Below are positions 25,766 to 34,527 of a stretch of DNA of 64,000 nt, in pieces. This stretch comes from Streptomyces griseofuscus (GTDB taxonomy: Bacteria; Actinomycetota; Actinomycetes; Streptomycetales; Streptomycetaceae). Position numbers and translations under genes: made by a program. Location of the stretch: NCBI RefSeq assembly GCF_014673495.1, contig NZ_CP051006.1, forward strand, positions 2,170,001 through 2,234,000, written 5' to 3'. Position 1 is the first letter of the stretch, and every line of letters starts with the position of its first letter. Under the pieces are notes generated by a model, which saw only the letters and a program-made list of their open reading frames with translations, searched no databases and had not been told where the DNA came from.

Positions 25766-26593
25766 GTGGTCATCCCCGTCCATGACATCAATCCGGTGCG
25801 CCGCACCCCCTGGGTGACGTACGCGCTGATCGCCGCGAACGTCCTGGTGTTCCTGGCCACGCCCGGCATGCCCGGCTCCCTGACCGGCGGCGAGAACCTG
25901 GCGCAGCTGTGCCATCTGGAGGCCTTCATGGACCGCTTCGCGGCGGTCCCCAGCGAGCTGATCCACGGCCGGGTCCCGCGGCTGGTGCCGACGGGCCAGG
26001 TGGGCGTCGGCCCGCACGGCCCCGGCTGTGTGGTGGCCCCGCGCGGCTTTTACAAGTCGCCGCCGCTGTCGGTGTTCACGGCGATGTTCGTGCACGGCAG
26101 CTGGCTGCATCTGCTGGGCAACATGCTGTTCCTGCTGATCTTCGGCAACAACGTCGAGGACCGGATGGGCCACATCCGCTACGCCGTCTTCTACCTCGTC
26201 TGCGGCTACGCGGCCGGATACGGCTTCGCGCTGCTCAACGCCGGTTCGGGTGACCCGCTGATCGGCGCGTCGGGCGCGATCGCCGGGGTCCTCGGCGCCT
26301 ACATCGTGCTGTGGCCCAGTGCCCGGGTCTGGGTGCTGGTGCCGTTCCTGGTGTTCCTGCCGCTGCGGCTGCCGGCCTGGCTGGTGCTGGGCTTCTGGTT
26401 CGTGCTCCAGGCCGTGTACTCGTCCGGGCAGGGGGTGTCCGACGCCGGAACGGTGGCGTACGTCGCCCATGTGATCGGCTTCCTGGTGGGCCTGCTCATC
26501 GCCCTGCCGCTGAAGCCCGGCACCCCGCCCCCGCCGGAGCCGCCCGGCCTGCTGTTCGGCAGGCGCGCGCGGCCCTCCCACCCCAACTGGTGA
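25766..26593 (+). CDS. Rhomboid family intramembrane serine protease
   Basis: Rhomboids cleave membrane proteins inside the bilayer. The 275-residue product has six to seven hydrophobic segments. The catalytic Ser169 is in GASGAIAG and His235 in YVAHVIGF, with HLLGNMLF (His115, Asn119) in helix 2 completing the oxyanion site. A soluble loop of about 65 residues with a Cys pair follows the first helix, as in many actinobacterial members. The start is GTG at 25766. It converges on hemE with three bases between. Native substrate unknown. Confidence 0.93.
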   Translation: MVIPVHDINPVRRTPWVTYALIAANVLVFLATPGMPGSLTGGENLAQLCHLEAFMDRFAAVPSELIHGRVPRLVPTGQVGVGPHGPGCVVAPRGFYKSPPLSVFTAMFVHGSWLHLLGNMLFLLIFGNNVEDRMGHIRYAVFYLVCGYAAGYGFALLNAGSGDPLIGASGAIAGVLGAYIVLWPSARVWVLVPFLVFLPLRLPAWLVLGFWFVLQAVYSSGQGVSDAGTVAYVAHVIGFLVGLLIALPLKPGTPPPPEPPGLLFGRRARPSHPNW

Positions 26594-26596
26594 GCG

Positions 26597-27664
26597 TCAG
26601 CGGGCGCTCGCACCGTGGACGTACTCCACCAGGCGGGTCAGCGCGTCCGGGTCGGTCTTGGGCATCACGCCGTGGCCGAGGTTGAAGACATGGCCCTCCA
26701 GACCCGCGGCGGCGTCCAGCACCTCCTGGGCCTTGGCCTCGACGACGTCCTTGCCCGCGAACAGCACGGTCGGGTCCAGGTTGCCCTGGAGCGCCTTGCC
26801 GGGGCCGACCCGGCGGACGGCCTCGTCCAGCGGGACGCGCCAGTCGACGCCGACGACGTCCGCGCCGGCCTCGCCCATCAGGCCGAGCAGCTCGCCGGTG
26901 CCCACGCCGAAGTGGATGCGCGGCACACCGTGCTCCGCGACCGCGTCGAAGACCTTGGCCGAGGCGGGCAGCACCGAGCGCCGGTAGTCGGCGGGGGCGA
27001 GGGCGCCGGCCCAGGAGTCGAACAGCTGCACCGCGGAGGCGCCGGCCTCGATCTGGACCTTCAGGAAGGCGGCCGTGATGTCGGCGAGGCGGTCGAGCAG
27101 GTCGGCCCACAGCTGGGGGTCGCCGTACATCATCGCCTTGGCGTTCTCGTACGTGCGCGAGGGGCCGCCCTCGACCAGGTAGCTGGCCAGCGTGAAGGGG
27201 GCGCCCGCGAAGCCGATCAGCGGGGTGGCGCCCAGCTCGCGGGTGAGCATCCCGATGGCCTCGGTGACATACGGGATGTCCTCGGGGGTCAGGTCGCGCA
27301 GCCGGGCCAGGTCGGCGCGGGTGCGGATGGGCTGCTCGACGACCGGGCCGACGCCGGGCTTGATGTCCAGGTCGACGCCGATGGCCTTGAGCGGGACGAC
27401 GATGTCGCTGTAGTAGATCGCCGCGTCCACGCCGTGCCGGCGTACCGGCTGAAGGGTGATCTCGGTGACCAGCTCGGGCCGCGCGCAGGACTCCAGCATC
27501 GGAATGCCCTCGCGCACCTTGCGGTACTCGGGCAGCGAGCGGCCGGCCTGGCGCATGAACCACACGGGGGTGTGCGGCACGGGTTCGCGCCTGCACGCCT
27601 TGAGGAAGGCGCTGTCGTACGTCGCGGTCGGCTGCTTGCCCGAAGGGGCGTCGTTGGCGGTCAC
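26597..27664 (-). CDS. hemE: Uroporphyrinogen decarboxylase HemE
   Basis: HemE removes four acetate carboxyls from uroporphyrinogen III to give coproporphyrinogen III, feeding HemG and HemQ. The 355-residue cytosolic enzyme has the signature motifs [43 protein letters not shown] and [12 protein letters not shown]. The GTG at 27664 ([11 protein letters not shown]) fits family N-termini; upstream extension to 27721 is unlike the family. It is separated from hemG/hemQ by a rhomboid and a flavoprotein gene and is transcribed alone. Confidence 0.95.
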   Translation of the reverse strand: MTANDAPSGKQPTATYDSAFLKACRREPVPHTPVWFMRQAGRSLPEYRKVREGIPMLESCARPELVTEITLQPVRRHGVDAAIYYSDIVVPLKAIGVDLDIKPGVGPVVEQPIRTRADLARLRDLTPEDIPYVTEAIGMLTRELGATPLIGFAGAPFTLASYLVEGGPSRTYENAKAMMYGDPQLWADLLDRLADITAAFLKVQIEAGASAVQLFDSWAGALAPADYRRSVLPASAKVFDAVAEHGVPRIHFGVGTGELLGLMGEAGADVVGVDWRVPLDEAVRRVGPGKALQGNLDPTVLFAGKDVVEAKAQEVLDAAAGLEGHVFNLGHGVMPKTDPDALTRLVEYVHGASAR

Positions 27665-27761
27665 GGGAAAAGTCTCGCATGCGGTGTGGACGGGCCGTGC
27701 ACAGGCGGCGAGCAAGCGCACGTCGCGGGGTGTCTTGCCTGCGCAGAGGCCCGATTCCCCT

Positions 27762-27767
27762 TACTCT
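27762..27767 (+). promoter_or_regulatory. -10 box for the DUF3000 gene (leaderless)
   Basis: TACTCT lies seven bases before the ATG at 27775 with no ribosome site in between, the typical leaderless spacing. Confidence 0.5.
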
Positions 27768-27774
27768 TCCCCGC

Positions 27775-28452
27775 ATGGCTGCGGCTCACGGACACAGGTC
27801 GGAAGGCGCTGACGGATTGGGCGACGTGAAGGACACCGAGGAGGCGGACCGGCACCCGGGTGCCGCGGGTCCGCCGGCGTTCCGGGCCGCGGTCGAAGCC
27901 CTGCGCGGCTGCCGGCTTCGCCCGCAGATCGAGGTGGAGCCGACCCCCGCGCCGCAGCGGCTCGCGCCGTACGCGTACGCGCTGGAGGCGGTGGTGGTCG
28001 ACGGCGAGCAGGAGCTGGCCGACGGCCGCCTGGTGCTGCTGCACGATCCGGCCGGCCACGACGCCTGGCGGGGCACGTTCCGGCTGGTGACGCTGGTACG
28101 GGCGGAGCTGGAGCCGGAGATGGCGGCCGATCCGCTGCTGCCGGAGGTGTGCTGGTCCTGGCTGACCGGGGCGCTGGGGGCGCGCGGCCTCGGCTACGGC
28201 GAGCCGAGCGGCACCGTCACGCGCGCGAGTTCGCACTACTTCGGCGGTCTCGCCGACCGGCCCGCCGCCTCGCAGATCGAGATCCGGGCCTCCTGGACGC
28301 CGCGCGAGGGCCGCGGCGGGGTGCCGGACACGGCCGCCCATCTGATCTCCTGGTGCGATCTGCTGGCCCAGGTCGGGGGGCTGCCGCCGGCCGGTCCTGG
28401 GGACACCTCGGTGGTGACGCTGCCGCAGCGCAGGGGTCCGCAGTCCCGGTGA
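27775..28452 (+). CDS. DUF3000 domain protein
   Basis: The 225-residue soluble protein of unknown function is conserved next to hemE in Streptomyces. After a charged, poorly conserved N-terminus of about 35 residues comes the compact domain PPAFRAAVEALRGCRLRPQIEVEPTPAPQRLAPYAYAL, with GRLVLLHDPAGHDAWRGTFRLV and CWSWLTGALGARGLGYGEPSGTVTRASSHYFGGL. No catalytic motif is recognised. It is divergent from hemE, and the two starts lie 110 bases apart. Confidence 0.85.
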   Translation: MAAAHGHRSEGADGLGDVKDTEEADRHPGAAGPPAFRAAVEALRGCRLRPQIEVEPTPAPQRLAPYAYALEAVVVDGEQELADGRLVLLHDPAGHDAWRGTFRLVTLVRAELEPEMAADPLLPEVCWSWLTGALGARGLGYGEPSGTVTRASSHYFGGLADRPAASQIEIRASWTPREGRGGVPDTAAHLISWCDLLAQVGGLPPAGPGDTSVVTLPQRRGPQSR

Positions 28453-28533
28453 AGTGACGGCGCGTGACGGGCGCCGCCATCCTCCGGGGCGCCTTATTGA
28501 CCATCTCTTTGTCGATACGGCCACATTGTGAAC

Positions 28534-28562
28534 TCGAATCGCATCCGCTCGGACCGATTCGA
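28534..28562. promoter_or_regulatory. Inverted repeat in the leader region of the LuxR-type regulator
   Basis: TCGAATCG (28534-28541) and CGATTCGA (28555-28562) form a perfect 8-bp inverted repeat with a 13-base spacer, in the 282-base non-coding region before the regulator gene at 28735. The region also holds GATCGTGATC near 28614-28623. These may be binding sites for the regulator itself or another dimeric factor. No clear -35/-10 pair was found. Confidence 0.35.
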
Positions 28563-28734
28563 TCTTCGGGTGATCGAGCGCATGTCCGAATTGCACGGAT
28601 TGTTACTCACTAGATCGTGATCACTCTCTAAAGGCGGACACGTTTGCTGCCGAAGACGACTGTGACCTTGAAAGCACGGTTCGTCCCGGCTTCTTCCCCA
28701 CAAGCCGGCCCCGTCCCCCCACCCAGGAGGCCTG

Positions 28735-29394
28735 GTGTCCGTTCTCCTTGAGCAACCCGCAAGCCTGGTCGCCTACCGCCCGAACAAGCCGACCGCCATG
28801 GTGGTCGTGGCCGACCCGCGCGTGCGTTCCACCGTCACCCGCCATCTGTGGGCGCTCGGTGTGCGCGATGTGATCGAGGCCTCGTCCATCGCGGAGGCTC
28901 GTCCCCGCATCGGCAACCCCCGCGACATCTGCGTCGCCGACGTCCACCTGCCCGACGGCTCCGGCCTGACCCTGCTCTCCGAGACCCGCGCCGCGGGCTG
29001 GCCCAACGGTCTTGCCCTCTCCGCCGCCGACGACATCGGCGCGGTGCGCAACGCCCTGGCCGGCGGGGTCAAGGGCTACGTCGTCACCGGCACCCGTACC
29101 AACATCGGGCTCCCCGCCCGGCCCGGTGCCGCCCCCCTCGGCGGCGCCGCGCGCATGCACCGCCGCCCCCCGGGTGCCCCGAGCCACCCGGGCGGCTACC
29201 GCGAACTGTCCGGACGCGAGGTCGAGGTGCTGCGCCTGGTCGCGGAGGGCCAGTCGAACAAGGCGATCGGCGTGTCCATGGGCCTGTCCGCCCTCACCGT
29301 GAAGAGCCACCTCGCCCGCATCGCCCGCAAGCTGGGCACCGGCGACCGGGCCGGCATGGTCGCCGTCGCCCTGCGCACCGGAATCATCCACTGA
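28735..29394 (+). CDS. LuxR-type regulator with an atypical receiver domain
   Basis: The 219-residue protein has an N-terminal pseudo-receiver (about 20-125) and a C-terminal LuxR/GerE helix-turn-helix (about 155-215: LSGREVEVLRLVAEGQSNKAIG, then LTVKSHLARIARKLG). The receiver has the phospho-acceptor-like Asp69 in VADVHLPDGSG, but the usual acidic pair is reduced to one Asp27 and the conserved Lys (KGYVVTGT region) is not at its place, so phosphorylation is doubtful. No histidine kinase gene is adjacent. The GTG start has AGGAGG five bases upstream. It lies ahead of rnd, an arrangement I recall as conserved in Streptomyces. Confidence 0.85.
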   Translation: MSVLLEQPASLVAYRPNKPTAMVVVADPRVRSTVTRHLWALGVRDVIEASSIAEARPRIGNPRDICVADVHLPDGSGLTLLSETRAAGWPNGLALSAADDIGAVRNALAGGVKGYVVTGTRTNIGLPARPGAAPLGGAARMHRRPPGAPSHPGGYRELSGREVEVLRLVAEGQSNKAIGVSMGLSALTVKSHLARIARKLGTGDRAGMVAVALRTGIIH

Positions 29395-29555
29395 CCCTTC
29401 CGCTACTCCCCTCCCCACCGACCCCTTCCGGAAAACGGCCGTTTCACTCCTCTGAACCGGCGATTTCACCAGGCTGACTGGTTTACGACCCCTCGGTGCC
29501 CGTCGACGGAACGTTCCGGCGACGGGTGCTGTCCACGCATGGATACCCTTGACAG

Positions 29556-30845
29556 GTGACCGACGCCCAAGACACCGCAGCAGACAGCACCCGGCGCAGC
29601 AATGGAGACACCTCTCCCGACGACGCCGGATCTTCTGTGACGGAGGCGCCGACACCCCTTCTCGAACCCCGCGAGGGCATTCCGCCCGTGGTCGCCGACG
29701 AGGCGGCGCTCGCCGAGGTGGTCGCCGCCTTCGCCGCCGGCTCCGGGCCGGTCGCCGTGGACGCAGAGCGCGCCTCCGGGTATCGCTACGGCCAGCGCGC
29801 GTATCTGGTGCAGCTGCGCCGCGAGGGCGCCGGCACCGCACTGATCGACCCCGTCGGCTGCCCCGACCTGTCCGCGCTCGGCGAGGCGCTGTCCGGCGTG
29901 GAGTGGGTGCTGCACGCGGCCACCCAGGACCTGCCGTGTCTGCGCGAGATAGGCATGCTCCCCACCCGGCTGTTCGACACCGAGCTGGCCGGCCGGCTCG
30001 CCGGGTTCCCCCGGGTGGGCCTCGGCGCCATGGTGGAGAACGTCCTCGGTTTCGTCCTGGAGAAGGGGCACTCCGCCGTCGACTGGTCCACCCGCCCGCT
30101 GCCCGAGCCCTGGCTGCGCTATGCCGCGCTGGACGTCGAACTCCTCGTGGACCTGCGTGACGCCCTGGAGAAGGAGCTGGACCGCCAGGGCAAGCTGGAG
30201 TGGGCCCTCCAGGAGTTCGACGCGATCGCGAGCGCCCCGCCGGCCGAGCCCCGCAAGGAGCCCTGGCGCCGTACGTCCGGGATGCACAAGGTACGGCGCC
30301 GCCGTCAGCTGGCCGTCGTACGGGAGCTGTGGGAGACGCGGGACCGTATCGCGCAGCGGCGCGATGTGTCGCCGGGCAAGGTGCTGCCGGACGCGGCGAT
30401 CGTGGAGGCGGCGCTGGCCGTGCCGGGCAATGTGCACGCGCTGGCCGCGCTGACCGGGTTCGGGCACCGGACCGGGCGCCGGCAGCTGGAGCAGTGGCAG
30501 GCGGCGGTGGACCGGGCGAAGGCGCTGCCGGAGTCCGAACTGCCGCAGCCGGGACAGCCGGTGACGGGTCCGCCGCCGCCCCGGGCGTGGGCCGACAAGG
30601 ACCCCTCGGCGGCGGCGCGGCTCTCCGCGGCGCGGGCCGCGGTGACGACGCTGGCCGAGCAGCTGTCCATGCCGCAGGAGAACCTGATCTCCCCGGACAC
30701 GGTCCGCCGGCTCTGCTGGCAGCCGCCCGCCGCGGTCGACGCGGGATCCGTCTCGACGGCGCTCGCCGGATACGGCGCGCGTCCCTGGCAGGTGGAACTG
30801 GTGACGCCGGTCCTGGTGACCGCGCTGTCGGGAAAGGACGCCTGA
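29556..30845 (+). CDS. rnd: Ribonuclease D (DEDD exonuclease with HRDC domain)
   Basis: RNase D trims 3' ends of tRNA precursors. The 429-residue protein has the DEDDy exonuclease residues Asp69/Glu71 (VAVDAERA), Asp125 (TQDLPCL) and Tyr189/Asp193 (YAALDVELL), followed by an HRDC domain (about 235-320: RRRQLAVVRELWETRDRIAQRRDVSPGKVLPD). A further C-terminal region has a Pro-rich linker. A TACCCT box six bases before the GTG suggests leaderless transcription. The N-terminal 35 residues are acidic and poorly conserved. Confidence 0.93.
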   Translation: MTDAQDTAADSTRRSNGDTSPDDAGSSVTEAPTPLLEPREGIPPVVADEAALAEVVAAFAAGSGPVAVDAERASGYRYGQRAYLVQLRREGAGTALIDPVGCPDLSALGEALSGVEWVLHAATQDLPCLREIGMLPTRLFDTELAGRLAGFPRVGLGAMVENVLGFVLEKGHSAVDWSTRPLPEPWLRYAALDVELLVDLRDALEKELDRQGKLEWALQEFDAIASAPPAEPRKEPWRRTSGMHKVRRRRQLAVVRELWETRDRIAQRRDVSPGKVLPDAAIVEAALAVPGNVHALAALTGFGHRTGRRQLEQWQAAVDRAKALPESELPQPGQPVTGPPPPRAWADKDPSAAARLSAARAAVTTLAEQLSMPQENLISPDTVRRLCWQPPAAVDAGSVSTALAGYGARPWQVELVTPVLVTALSGKDA

Positions 30846-30912
30846 GCGCCGCGGCCGGTCGGCGAGGTGCGCGGACGGTCGGCGAAGTACGGCGGCTGCG
30901 GGTCTTCGTGGG

Positions 30913-30935
30913 TTGCTCGCGCGGTTCCCCGCGCT
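30913..30935. repeat. Streptomyces intergenic repeat element (TTCCCCGCGC type), copy 1
   Basis: A CTCGCGC(G/A)GTTCCCCGCGC core lies in the rnd-fadA gap and recurs near 60708. This palindromic, hairpin-prone motif is common between genes in Streptomyces. It may act as a weak terminator of rnd or only as a repeat. Confidence 0.4.
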
Positions 30936-31021
30936 CTTCGGGGCGCGTCCGGGGTCGTAATCGCGCCAAGATGGCGGCTGTCGGTGTGACCTTCGCCGCT
31001 CCCCGACGGTGGACTGGGCAA

Positions 31022-31043
31022 CTACATTACTCGCAAGTAGCAT
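31022..31043. promoter_or_regulatory. Palindromic operator overlapping the fadA promoter
   Basis: CTAC (31022-31025) pairs with GTAG (31037-31040), and TACT (31028-31031) with AGTA (31036-31039), forming a nested palindrome around CTCGCAAG. It overlaps a TAGCAT -10-like box at 31038-31043. A second candidate, AAGCAAGCGCT, follows at about 31052-31062. Such sites suit a TetR-family fatty-acid repressor sensing acyl-CoA. No tetR gene is visible nearby. Confidence 0.45.
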
Positions 31044-31090
31044 GGGCTTAAGCAAGCGCTCAGCGTCCCGCACCATGGAGGAGAGCCATC

Positions 31091-32308
31091 GTGCCTCGTA
31101 CCGTCAGGGACGTCGTCTTCGTCGACGGCGTCCGCACCCCGTTCGGCAAAGCGGGCCCGAAGGGCATCTACCACGAGACTCGCGCCGACGACCTCGTCGT
31201 CAAGGCGATCCGGGAGCTGCTGCGCCGCAACCCCGGGCTGGACCCGAAGAAGATCGACGAGGTCGCCATCGCCGCGACCACGCAGATCGGTGACCAGGGT
31301 CTGACCCTCGGCCGCACGGCCGGCATCCTCGCCGGACTGCCGCAGTCGGTGCCGGGTTACTCCATCGACCGCATGTGCGCCGGTGGTCTGACCGCCGTCA
31401 CCTCCGTCGCCGGCTCCATCGCCTTCGGCGCGTACGACGCCGTCATCGCCGGTGGTGTCGAGCACATGGGCCGCCACCCGATGGGTGAGGCCGTCGACCC
31501 CAACCCGCGTTTCGTCAGCGAGAAGCTGGTGGACGAGTCGGCCCTGTTCATGGGCATGACCGCGGAGAACCTGCACGACCGCTACCCGAGCCTCACCAAG
31601 CTGCGTGCCGACCAGTACGCGGTGCGCTCGCAGGAGAAGGCCGCCAAGGCGTACGCCGACGGCAAGATCCAGCAGGACCTGGTGCCGATCTCGGTGCGCC
31701 GCACCACCCCCGTCGGCGGCGAGACCGGCTGGGGCCTGGTCACCGCCGACGAGCCGATGCGCCCGGGGACCACCCTGGAGGGCCTCGCCAACCTGAAGAC
31801 GTCGTTCCGCGTCCACGGTCGCGTCACCGCCGGTAACTCGGCCGGTCTGAACGACGGTGCCACCGCGTCGATCGTCGCCAGCGAGGACTTCGCCCGCGAG
31901 CACGGCCTCCCGGTCAAGATGCGCCTGGTCTCCTACGCCTTCGCCGGCGTGGAGCCCGAGGTCATGGGCTACGGCCCGATCCCGGCCACCGAGAAGGCGC
32001 TCGCCAAGGCGGGCCTGTCCATCTCGGACATCGGCCTGTTCGAGATCAACGAGGCCTTCGCCGTCCAGGTCCTGGCCTTCCTCGAGCACTACGGCATCGC
32101 GGACGACGACGCGCGCGTCAACCAGTACGGCGGCGCCATCGCCTTCGGCCACCCGCTCGCCTCCTCCGGCATCCGTCTGATGACCCAGCTGGCCCGCCAG
32201 TTCGAGGAGCAGCCGCACGTCCGCTACGGCCTGACCACCATGTGTGTCGGCTTCGGCATGGGCGCGACGGTCATCTGGGAGAACCCGCACTTCGAGGGGG
32301 ACAAGTGA
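31091..32308 (+). CDS. fadA: Acetyl-CoA acyltransferase (thiolase), beta-oxidation
   Basis: The enzyme cleaves 3-ketoacyl-CoA with CoA, the last step of beta-oxidation. The 405-residue thiolase has active-site Cys96 in IDRMCAGGLTAV, the NEAFAVQ motif, His in GGAIAFGHPLASSG and the second Cys in TMCVGFGMGATV. The GTG has a strong GGAGGAGAG upstream. Its stop overlaps the fadB start (GTGA at 32305-32308), so the two subunits are coupled. Confidence 0.94.
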   Translation: MPRTVRDVVFVDGVRTPFGKAGPKGIYHETRADDLVVKAIRELLRRNPGLDPKKIDEVAIAATTQIGDQGLTLGRTAGILAGLPQSVPGYSIDRMCAGGLTAVTSVAGSIAFGAYDAVIAGGVEHMGRHPMGEAVDPNPRFVSEKLVDESALFMGMTAENLHDRYPSLTKLRADQYAVRSQEKAAKAYADGKIQQDLVPISVRRTTPVGGETGWGLVTADEPMRPGTTLEGLANLKTSFRVHGRVTAGNSAGLNDGATASIVASEDFAREHGLPVKMRLVSYAFAGVEPEVMGYGPIPATEKALAKAGLSISDIGLFEINEAFAVQVLAFLEHYGIADDDARVNQYGGAIAFGHPLASSGIRLMTQLARQFEEQPHVRYGLTTMCVGFGMGATVIWENPHFEGDK

Positions 32309-34431
32309 GCACCACCGAGCTTCTGAAGCAGGCTTCGGGCCTGTTCCCCGACGAGGTCGTCACCAGTGCGCACGTACGCCACTTCGACCTCCCCTTCGGC
32401 GCCGGCCGCTTCGCGCTGATCACGCTGGACAACGGCCTGGACCACACCAAGCCGACCACCTTCGGACCGGCCTCGCTCGCCAACCTGAACGCGGCGATCG
32501 ACCAGGTCGAGCAGGAGGCGGCCGAGGGCGCGATCGCCGGTATCGGCATCACCGGCAAGCCGTTCATCTTCGCCGTCGGCGCCGACCTCAAGGGCGTCGA
32601 GCTGCTGAAGGAGCACGAGCACGCGCTCGCCATCGGCAAGGGCGGCCACGAGGTCTTCAAGCGCCTCTCGGGCCTCGCCGTGCCGACCTTCGCCTACTAC
32701 AACGGCGCGGCCATGGGCGGCGGTGTCGAGGTCGGTCTGCACTGCACCTACCGCACCGTCTCCAAGGCGATCCCGGCGTTCTCGCTGCCCGAGGTCTTCC
32801 TCGGTCTGGTCCCCGGCTGGGGCGGCTGCACCCTGCTGCCGAACCTGATCGGCGCCGACAAGGCCGTCTCGGTCATCATCGAGAACTCGCTGAACCAGAA
32901 CAAGCAGCTCAAGGGCAAGCAGGTCTTCGAACTGGGCATCGCCGACGCCCTGTTCGAGGGTGCCGACTTCCTGGAGCAGTCGCTGCTGTGGACCGCCCAG
33001 GTCCTCAAGGGCGACATCACCGTCGAGCGCCCGGAGATCGACCGCGGCGAGGCCTGGGACCAGGCCGTCGCCAAGGGCCGCTTCATCGCCGACTCCAAGG
33101 TGCACGGCGCCGCCCCGGCCGCATACCGCGCCCTGGAGATCATCGAGGCCGCCAGGAACGGCGACCTCCAGCAGGGTTACGACGCCGAGGACCAGGCGCT
33201 CGCCGACCTGATCATGGGCGGCGAACTGCGCGCCGGCATCTACTCGTTCAACCTGGTGCAGAAGCGCGGCAAGCGCCCCGTCGGCGCCCCGGACAAGAGC
33301 CTGGCCCGCCCGGTCACCAAGGTCGGCGTCGTCGGCGCCGGTCTGATGGCCAGCCAGCTCGCGCTGCTCTTCCTGCGCCGTCTGGAGGTGCCGGTCGTGC
33401 TGACCGACATCGACCAGGAGCGTGTCGACAAGGGTGTGGGCTATGTCCACGGCGAGATCGACAAGCTGCTCGGCAAGGGCCGTATCCACCAGGACAAGGC
33501 CAACCGCCTCAAGGCGCTGGTCACCGGTGTCCTGGACAAGGCCGAGGGCTTCGCGGACGCGGACTTCATCATCGAAGCCGTGTTCGAGGAGATGAGCGTC
33601 AAGCAGAAGGTGTTCGCGGAGGTCGAGGCGGTCGCCCCGGCGCACGCGGTCCTCGCGACCAACACCTCCTCGCTGTCGGTGTCGGAGATGGCCGCCAAGC
33701 TCCAGCACCCCGAGCGGGTCGTGGGCTTCCACTTCTTCAACCCGGTCGCGATCCTGCCGCTGCTGGAGATCGTGCGCGGCGAGCAGACCGACGACGCCTC
33801 CCTGGCCACCGCCTTCGCGGTGGCCAAGAAGCTGAAGAAGACCGCGGTGCTGGTCAAGGACGCCCCGGCGTTCGTCGTGAACCGCATCCTGACCCGCTTC
33901 ATGGGCGAGATCCAGAACGTCATCGACGAGGGCACCCCGGTCGAGGTCGCCGAGAAGGCGGTCGAGCCGCTGGGCCTGCCGATGTCCCCGCTGGTCCTGC
34001 TCGAACTGGTGGGCCCGGCGATCGGCCTGCACGTCTCGGAGACCCTCAACCGGGCCTTCCCGGACCGCTTCACGGTCTCCCCGAACCTGAAGGCCGTGGT
34101 CGAGGCCGGCAAGCGCGGCTTCTACGTCTACGACAGCGGCAAGCCGGAGCTGGACCCCGAGGTCGCGGCGCTCCTCAAGCAGGGCGATGTCGTCCTGACC
34201 GAGGACCAGGTGCGCGACCGCGTCCTGGACGCGGTGGCGCAGGAGATCGGGCTGATGCTGGACGAGGGCGTCGTCGCCGAGGCGCAGGACATCGACCTGT
34301 GCCTGATCACGGGCGCCGGCTGGCCCTTCCACCTGGGCGGCATCACGCCGTACCTGGACCGCGAGGGCGTCTCGGAGCGCGTGAACGGCAAGCCGTTCCT
34401 GGCCCCGGGCGTGGCGAGCGTCCCGGCGTAA
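32305..34431 (+). CDS. fadB: Fatty-acid oxidation multifunctional protein (enoyl-CoA hydratase/3-hydroxyacyl-CoA dehydrogenase)
   Basis: The 708-residue alpha subunit has an N-terminal crotonase domain (about 1-285; oxyanion motifs GKPFIFAVGADLKG and GAAMGGGVEVGLHCTY, catalytic Glu in SLPEVFLGLVPGWGG) and 3-hydroxyacyl-CoA dehydrogenase domains (about 320-700). The NAD motif is VGVVGAGLMASQLALL, and the dehydrogenase motif GFHFFNPVAILPLLEIV contains the catalytic His. It probably forms a complex with the thiolase. The GTG at 32305 overlaps the thiolase stop by four bases. An upstream in-frame reading from 32242 lies inside fadA and is rejected. Confidence 0.95.
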   Translation: MSTTELLKQASGLFPDEVVTSAHVRHFDLPFGAGRFALITLDNGLDHTKPTTFGPASLANLNAAIDQVEQEAAEGAIAGIGITGKPFIFAVGADLKGVELLKEHEHALAIGKGGHEVFKRLSGLAVPTFAYYNGAAMGGGVEVGLHCTYRTVSKAIPAFSLPEVFLGLVPGWGGCTLLPNLIGADKAVSVIIENSLNQNKQLKGKQVFELGIADALFEGADFLEQSLLWTAQVLKGDITVERPEIDRGEAWDQAVAKGRFIADSKVHGAAPAAYRALEIIEAARNGDLQQGYDAEDQALADLIMGGELRAGIYSFNLVQKRGKRPVGAPDKSLARPVTKVGVVGAGLMASQLALLFLRRLEVPVVLTDIDQERVDKGVGYVHGEIDKLLGKGRIHQDKANRLKALVTGVLDKAEGFADADFIIEAVFEEMSVKQKVFAEVEAVAPAHAVLATNTSSLSVSEMAAKLQHPERVVGFHFFNPVAILPLLEIVRGEQTDDASLATAFAVAKKLKKTAVLVKDAPAFVVNRILTRFMGEIQNVIDEGTPVEVAEKAVEPLGLPMSPLVLLELVGPAIGLHVSETLNRAFPDRFTVSPNLKAVVEAGKRGFYVYDSGKPELDPEVAALLKQGDVVLTEDQVRDRVLDAVAQEIGLMLDEGVVAEAQDIDLCLITGAGWPFHLGGITPYLDREGVSERVNGKPFLAPGVASVPA

Positions 34432-34450
34432 CCCCGGCAGCGTGAACGCG

Positions 34451-34478
34451 AAGGGCCCCCGCCTCGGCGGGGGCCCTT
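34451..34478 (+). terminator. Rho-independent-like terminator of the fadAB operon
   Basis: A 13-bp perfect inverted repeat (arms 34451-34463 and 34466-34478) forms a GC-rich stem with a tiny loop, followed by TCGTATGCG. It starts 20 bases after the fadB stop. Confidence 0.75.
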
Positions 34479-34527
34479 TCGTATGCGTTCGTCCGCGCTC
34501 GATACGGTCGTACCGCTCTCGACCCGC

